From Streptomyces bicolor (lineage in GTDB: Bacteria > Actinomycetota > Actinomycetes > Streptomycetales > Streptomycetaceae): DNA of 7,305 nt. The position numbers and the translations under genes are program-made. The DNA lies in contig NZ_JOFS01000077.1 of assembly GCF_000719285.1 (NCBI RefSeq), positions 1 through 7,305 on the forward strand. Direction: 5' to 3'. Each line of letters begins with the position of its first letter. The first letter of the stretch is position 1. The notes under the pieces are model-generated. The model saw only the letters and a list, made by a program, of their open reading frames with translations, was not told the origin of the DNA and made no database searches. This document shows positions 5,497 through 7,305 of the stretch, piece by piece.

Positions 5497-6005
5497 CGGG
5501 CCTCCTCCAGGGCGCCGTCCCGGATGCCCGCCGCGTCGGCCAGGGCGGTGACGGGCACCTCGCGCGGCACTCCGCGCGCCTCCCGCAGGCTGGGCGCGGG
5601 CGCGGCCGGGACGAGCGGGGCATGTTCCCCGGCGCGGGCGCGCTGCGAGAACCAGATGACCTTGCTGCCGGTCTCGGTGGCGCAGCAGCCCCACCCGTCG
5701 CTCATCGCGGCCAGGTGCTGCAGGCAGGCGCGCAGCTCGTGGTCCGGACGCAGGGCGCGGTCGTTGTCGCCGATGGCGGTGATGAGGTGCTGGCCGTTCC
5801 ACCACATCTCGATCGAGGTGTTCTTGTCCTTCGCGTGCTCGTCGATGGCCCGCAACAGCATCTCCGTGCCGTGGCGGACGGGCTCGACAAGCGTCTCCAG
5901 GTCCCAGTACCTGAGGTGAGCGGCCAGAATTCGGCTGACCTGACCCACCCGTTCGGGGCTGACTTCCACGTCGAGGTGGTAGTAGCAGGGCACTGCGGTC
6001 TTCAC
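5493..6005 (-). CDS. RsbW-like ATPase-fold protein, degenerate, coupled to glgX
   Basis: A 170-aa product whose layout follows the HATPase_c_2/RsbW-like regulatory proteins common in Streptomyces. [31 protein letters not shown] (16-46) matches the helical N-terminus. [14 protein letters not shown] (48-61) stands in the N-box position, [16 protein letters not shown] (67-82) in the G1 position, and [10 protein letters not shown]...GSKVIWF (99-119) at the C-terminal side. Key ATP-site residues are missing: the N-box Asn is Arg52, the G1 glycine after Asp80 is absent, and no GRGL-type lid follows. It may therefore not bind ATP and may act as a protein-binding regulator. Residues 125-170 are an Ala/Pro-rich tail. 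GTG at 6003-6005 is chosen on GGAGGT 7 nt upstream. It is first in a two-gene operon with glgX; a role in regulating glycogen use or a sigma factor is inference. Confidence 0.85.
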   Translation of the reverse strand: MKTAVPCYYHLDVEVSPERVGQVSRILAAHLRYWDLETLVEPVRHGTEMLLRAIDEHAKDKNTSIEMWWNGQHLITAIGDNDRALRPDHELRACLQHLAAMSDGWGCCATETGSKVIWFSQRARAGEHAPLVPAAPAPSLREARGVPREVPVTALADAAGIRDGALEEAR

Positions 6006-6124
6006 CGTCGTTACCTCCTCACCGCGCTGGCTCCCGCTCTCTCGCCCCTGCGGGACGGGCCCCGAGCACGGAGCGTGAGCACTGATCGCTTCTGAGTCAC
6101 TTCAGGGTGGATGCGGTACGCCAT

Positions 6125-6137
6125 TCGTGCAACACGA
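6125..6137. promoter_or_regulatory. 13-bp perfect dyad, possible operator
   Basis: TCGTG-CAA-CACGA has perfect 5-bp arms. It lies in the 298-bp region between the divergent glgX operon (start 6005) and the DUF5133-type gene (start 6304), about 120 bp upstream of the former. Short dyads with a GCAA core resemble LacI-family sugar-regulator sites in form, but I cannot assign one. Confidence 0.3.
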
Positions 6138-6153
6138 GCGGGCATCCGAGGTA

Positions 6154-6167
6154 GTTGAAGCTCCAAC
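6154..6167. promoter_or_regulatory. 14-bp imperfect palindrome, possible operator
   Basis: GTTGAAGCTCCAAC pairs with itself at 6 of 7 positions. It lies 17 bp from the dyad at 6125-6137, in the same divergent intergenic region. The two may be sites for one or two regulators of the glycogen genes. The evidence is symmetry only. Confidence 0.25.
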
Positions 6168-6220
6168 AGGACGCTGCGTCGTCGACCATGCACCATATGT
6201 GAAGACCTCGATGCCCGTAA

Positions 6221-6252
6221 CGGAACCCGTGCGTGTACGCGCGCGGGTTCCG
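6221..6252. repeat. 9-bp perfect inverted repeat upstream of the DUF5133-type gene
   Basis: CGGAACCCG (6221-6229) and CGGGTTCCG (6244-6252) are perfect complements separated by 14 nt, within which GCGT and ACGC (6231-6234 with 6237-6240) also match. The repeat ends 51 bp before the ATG at 6304. It could form a strong leader-RNA hairpin or be a regulator site. Its CGGAAC/GTTCCG half-sites recur in the dyad at 2413-2427, but with different spacing. Confidence 0.45.
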
Positions 6253-6303
6253 CCCGACGGTCGGGAGACGCGTCATCGAGCAGCCCGGAAGGTGAACGGC
6301 GCC

Positions 6304-6606
6304 ATGCTGCTACCGGCCAAAGCCGAAGTCGCCCGGCAACTGCGGCGATACCGGGCCTGGGAACGCGCCATGCTCGCGGCCCCGGCCGACCGTGCGGTGC
6401 GCGCCACGTTCGAGGACGCCGGCTACACGCTGTGCGTGCTGATGGGGAAGCGCTGCGCGCGCGAGGCCGCGGACGCGGCGGAACGCTATCTGCGCATCAC
6501 CCTGGCGGCCTACCTCCGGGAGCAGGACGAGCGGCCCCATCTGCACGCGGCGACGCGACGGGGTCCGTCGAGATCACGGCGGTGGCGTTTCCTCGCGGGG
6601 AGGTAG
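6304..6606 (+). CDS. Small DUF5133-type protein
   Basis: A 100-aa protein of a family I recall as DUF5133, found in Streptomyces and relatives; function unknown. The core, residues 1-75 (starting MLLPAKAEVARQLRRYRAWE, then RATFEDAGYTLCVLMGKRCAREAADAAERYL at about 33-63), is helical with two cysteines (C44, C51). The tail from 80 on is Arg-rich (RRGPSRSRRWR). There is no signal peptide or membrane segment. The ATG at 6304 is chosen because family members begin near MLLPAK and GGAAGG lies 11 nt upstream; an in-frame GTG at 6292 has no SD, and the frame further upstream lacks coding character. It is 69 bp before glgE on the same strand, with a hairpin between, so cotranscription is possible but not certain. 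The divergent neighbours are the RsbW-like gene and glgX. Confidence 0.8.
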   Translation: MLLPAKAEVARQLRRYRAWERAMLAAPADRAVRATFEDAGYTLCVLMGKRCAREAADAAERYLRITLAAYLREQDERPHLHAATRRGPSRSRRWRFLAGR

Positions 6607-6632
6607 CCGCCTTACGGCGCAGTTGGATCCCC

Positions 6633-6653
6633 GGCCGGGCCTGGTGCCCGGCC
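6633..6653 (+). terminator. Strong hairpin between the DUF5133-type gene and glgE
   Basis: GGCCGGGC (6633-6640) and GCCCGGCC (6646-6653) form a perfect 8-bp stem with a CTGGT loop, 26 nt after the stop at 6606 and 11 nt before the glgE SD. A weaker hairpin, GCCG-CCTTA-CGGC (6606-6618), precedes it. There is no U-tract. It may be a terminator, an attenuator that sets glgE level, or an intercistronic processing or stability element. Confidence 0.45.
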
Positions 6654-6675
6654 TCGAGCACGGTGGAGGTGAACC

Positions 6676-7305
6676 ATGGGCAGGACCAAGACGAGGACCG
6701 GTCGGGGGACCGGGACGATCGGCCGCATCCCGGTACGGGACGTACAGCCGGCCGTGGCGTGCGGCAGGCATCCGGCGAAGGCGGTCGCGGGTGAGACCTT
6801 CGAGGTCACGGCCACCGTGTTCCGGGAGGGCCATGACGCCGTGGCCGCCAATGTCGTGCTGACGGATCCGGACGGCCGCCCGGGCCCGTGGACGCCGATG
6901 CACGAGGTGGCTCCGGGCAGCGATCGCTGGGGCGCCAAGGTGACCCCGCCCACCGTGGGCCAGTGGACGTTTCACGTGGAGGCCTGGAGCGATCCGGTGG
7001 CCACCTGGCGCCGTACGGCCCGGATCAAGGTTCCGGCCGGGATCGATGTCGGGCTGGTCCTGGAAGAGGGTGGCGAGATGTACGAGCGTGCGGCCGCCGG
7101 AGTGCCGGACGACGCGGGGCGGGCGACCGTGCTGGCCGCCGCGGAGGCCTTGCGTGACGACTCGCTGCCGCCCGTGTCGCGGCTGGAGGCGGCGTTCGCG
7201 GCGAACGTGGACGCGGTGTTGGGGCGGTATCCGCTGCGGGACCTGGTCACCGCCTCCGATCCGCTGCCGCTGCTGGTGGAACGCGAGCGGGCCCTGTTCG
7301 GCTCC
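6676..7305 (+). CDS. glgE: GlgE alpha-1,4-glucan:maltose-1-phosphate maltosyltransferase, N-terminal part
   Basis: The first 210 codons are present and the frame is open at the window edge, so it is cut by the window, not broken; full-length GlgE is about 660-680 aa. GlgE transfers maltosyl units from alpha-maltose-1-phosphate to the non-reducing end of alpha-1,4-glucan, the last step of the TreS-Pep2-GlgE route from trehalose. Residues 15-122 (IGRIPVRDVQPAVACGRHPAKAV, then FREGHDAVAANVVLTDPDGRPGPWTPM and WSDPVATWRRTARIKVPAG) are the N-terminal beta-sandwich domain. 123-210 are the helical part leading to the GH13 core, with YPLRDLVTASDPLPLLVERERALFGS at 185-210. The catalytic Asp and Glu lie beyond the window. 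The ATG at 6676 has a perfect SD GGAGGT 5 nt upstream. S. coelicolor is known to carry two glgE loci; which copy this resembles I cannot tell. Confidence 0.95.
   Translation, partial: MGRTKTRTGRGTGTIGRIPVRDVQPAVACGRHPAKAVAGETFEVTATVFREGHDAVAANVVLTDPDGRPGPWTPMHEVAPGSDRWGAKVTPPTVGQWTFHVEAWSDPVATWRRTARIKVPAGIDVGLVLEEGGEMYERAAAGVPDDAGRATVLAAAEALRDDSLPPVSRLEAAFAANVDAVLGRYPLRDLVTASDPLPLLVERERALFGS

Noticed and set aside
1979..5623. A very long open minus-strand frame spanning the ANTAR gene, the VOC antisense and glgX
   Set aside because: Only its last 112 codons are ANTAR coding sequence. The rest is Arg/Pro-rich translation out of frame with glgX or antisense to VOC, an expected artefact of high GC.
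5497..5805. N-terminal extension of GlgX by about 103 codons
   Set aside because: It would overlap the RsbW-like gene in another frame. GTG at 5494-5496 has GGAGGAGG upstream and gives the normal GlgX length and N-terminus.
3415..5919. 834-codon plus-strand frame opposite glgX
   Set aside because: It is antisense to glgX and the RsbW-like gene, and its Val/Ala/Gly-rich translation mirrors GlgX codons. The opposite strand carries all GH13 motifs.
6127..6303. N-terminal extension of the DUF5133-type protein
   Set aside because: The upstream codons have weak coding character and contain the inverted repeat at 6221-6252. The family starts near MLLPAK, and an SD precedes ATG 6304.

Overview
The window is high-GC DNA with strong G/C bias at third codon positions, frequent GTG starts and purine-rich Shine-Dalgarno (SD) sites. 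Its gene families (a SigB/F/G-type sigma factor, an ANTAR-only protein, a DUF5133-type protein, GlgX and a GlgE N-terminus) point to an actinomycete, most likely Streptomyces. I see no tRNA, rRNA, CRISPR array, insertion sequence or other sign of a mobile element.

Layout: (1) 149-667, minus, a 172-aa hypothetical beta-rich protein with a good housekeeping-type promoter at 695-724. (2) 668-1148, a 481-bp intergenic region with several palindromes and a structured leader for the next gene. (3) 1149-1940, plus, a stress/development-type sigma factor. (4) 1979-2317, minus, a 112-aa coiled-coil plus ANTAR RNA-binding protein, convergent with the sigma gene. (5) 2486-3286, plus, a two-domain VOC (glyoxalase-like) protein with a consensus SigB-type promoter upstream. 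(6) 3340-5496, minus, GlgX glycogen debranching enzyme, overlapping by 4 nt an upstream gene (5493-6005) for a degenerate RsbW-like ATPase-fold protein. (7) 6304-6606, plus, a small DUF5133-type protein. (8) 6676 to the right edge, plus, the first 210 residues of GlgE maltosyltransferase, whose frame is still open at the window end.

The right half is a glycogen/alpha-glucan locus. GlgE extends alpha-glucan from maltose-1-phosphate, and GlgX removes branches from glycogen. They are divergently arranged around a small DUF5133 gene and an ATPase-fold gene that is translationally coupled to glgX. The left half is a regulatory cassette: sigma factor, ANTAR protein and a likely sigma-dependent target.

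The most interesting signal is the sigma-factor leader. A 14-bp stem (1090-1104 with 1134-1148, one C.C mismatch) would bury the whole ribosome-binding site up to the base before the ATG. A possible 38-codon leader ORF (1017-1133) ends at the last base before the 3' arm. A SigB-type promoter (GTTT-N14-GGGTAC, 2379-2402) precedes the VOC gene, and a looser version sharing GTTTCGGC (982-1008) precedes the sigma leader. Together these suggest an autoregulated stress sigma factor with translational control of its own synthesis; this is inference from sequence only.
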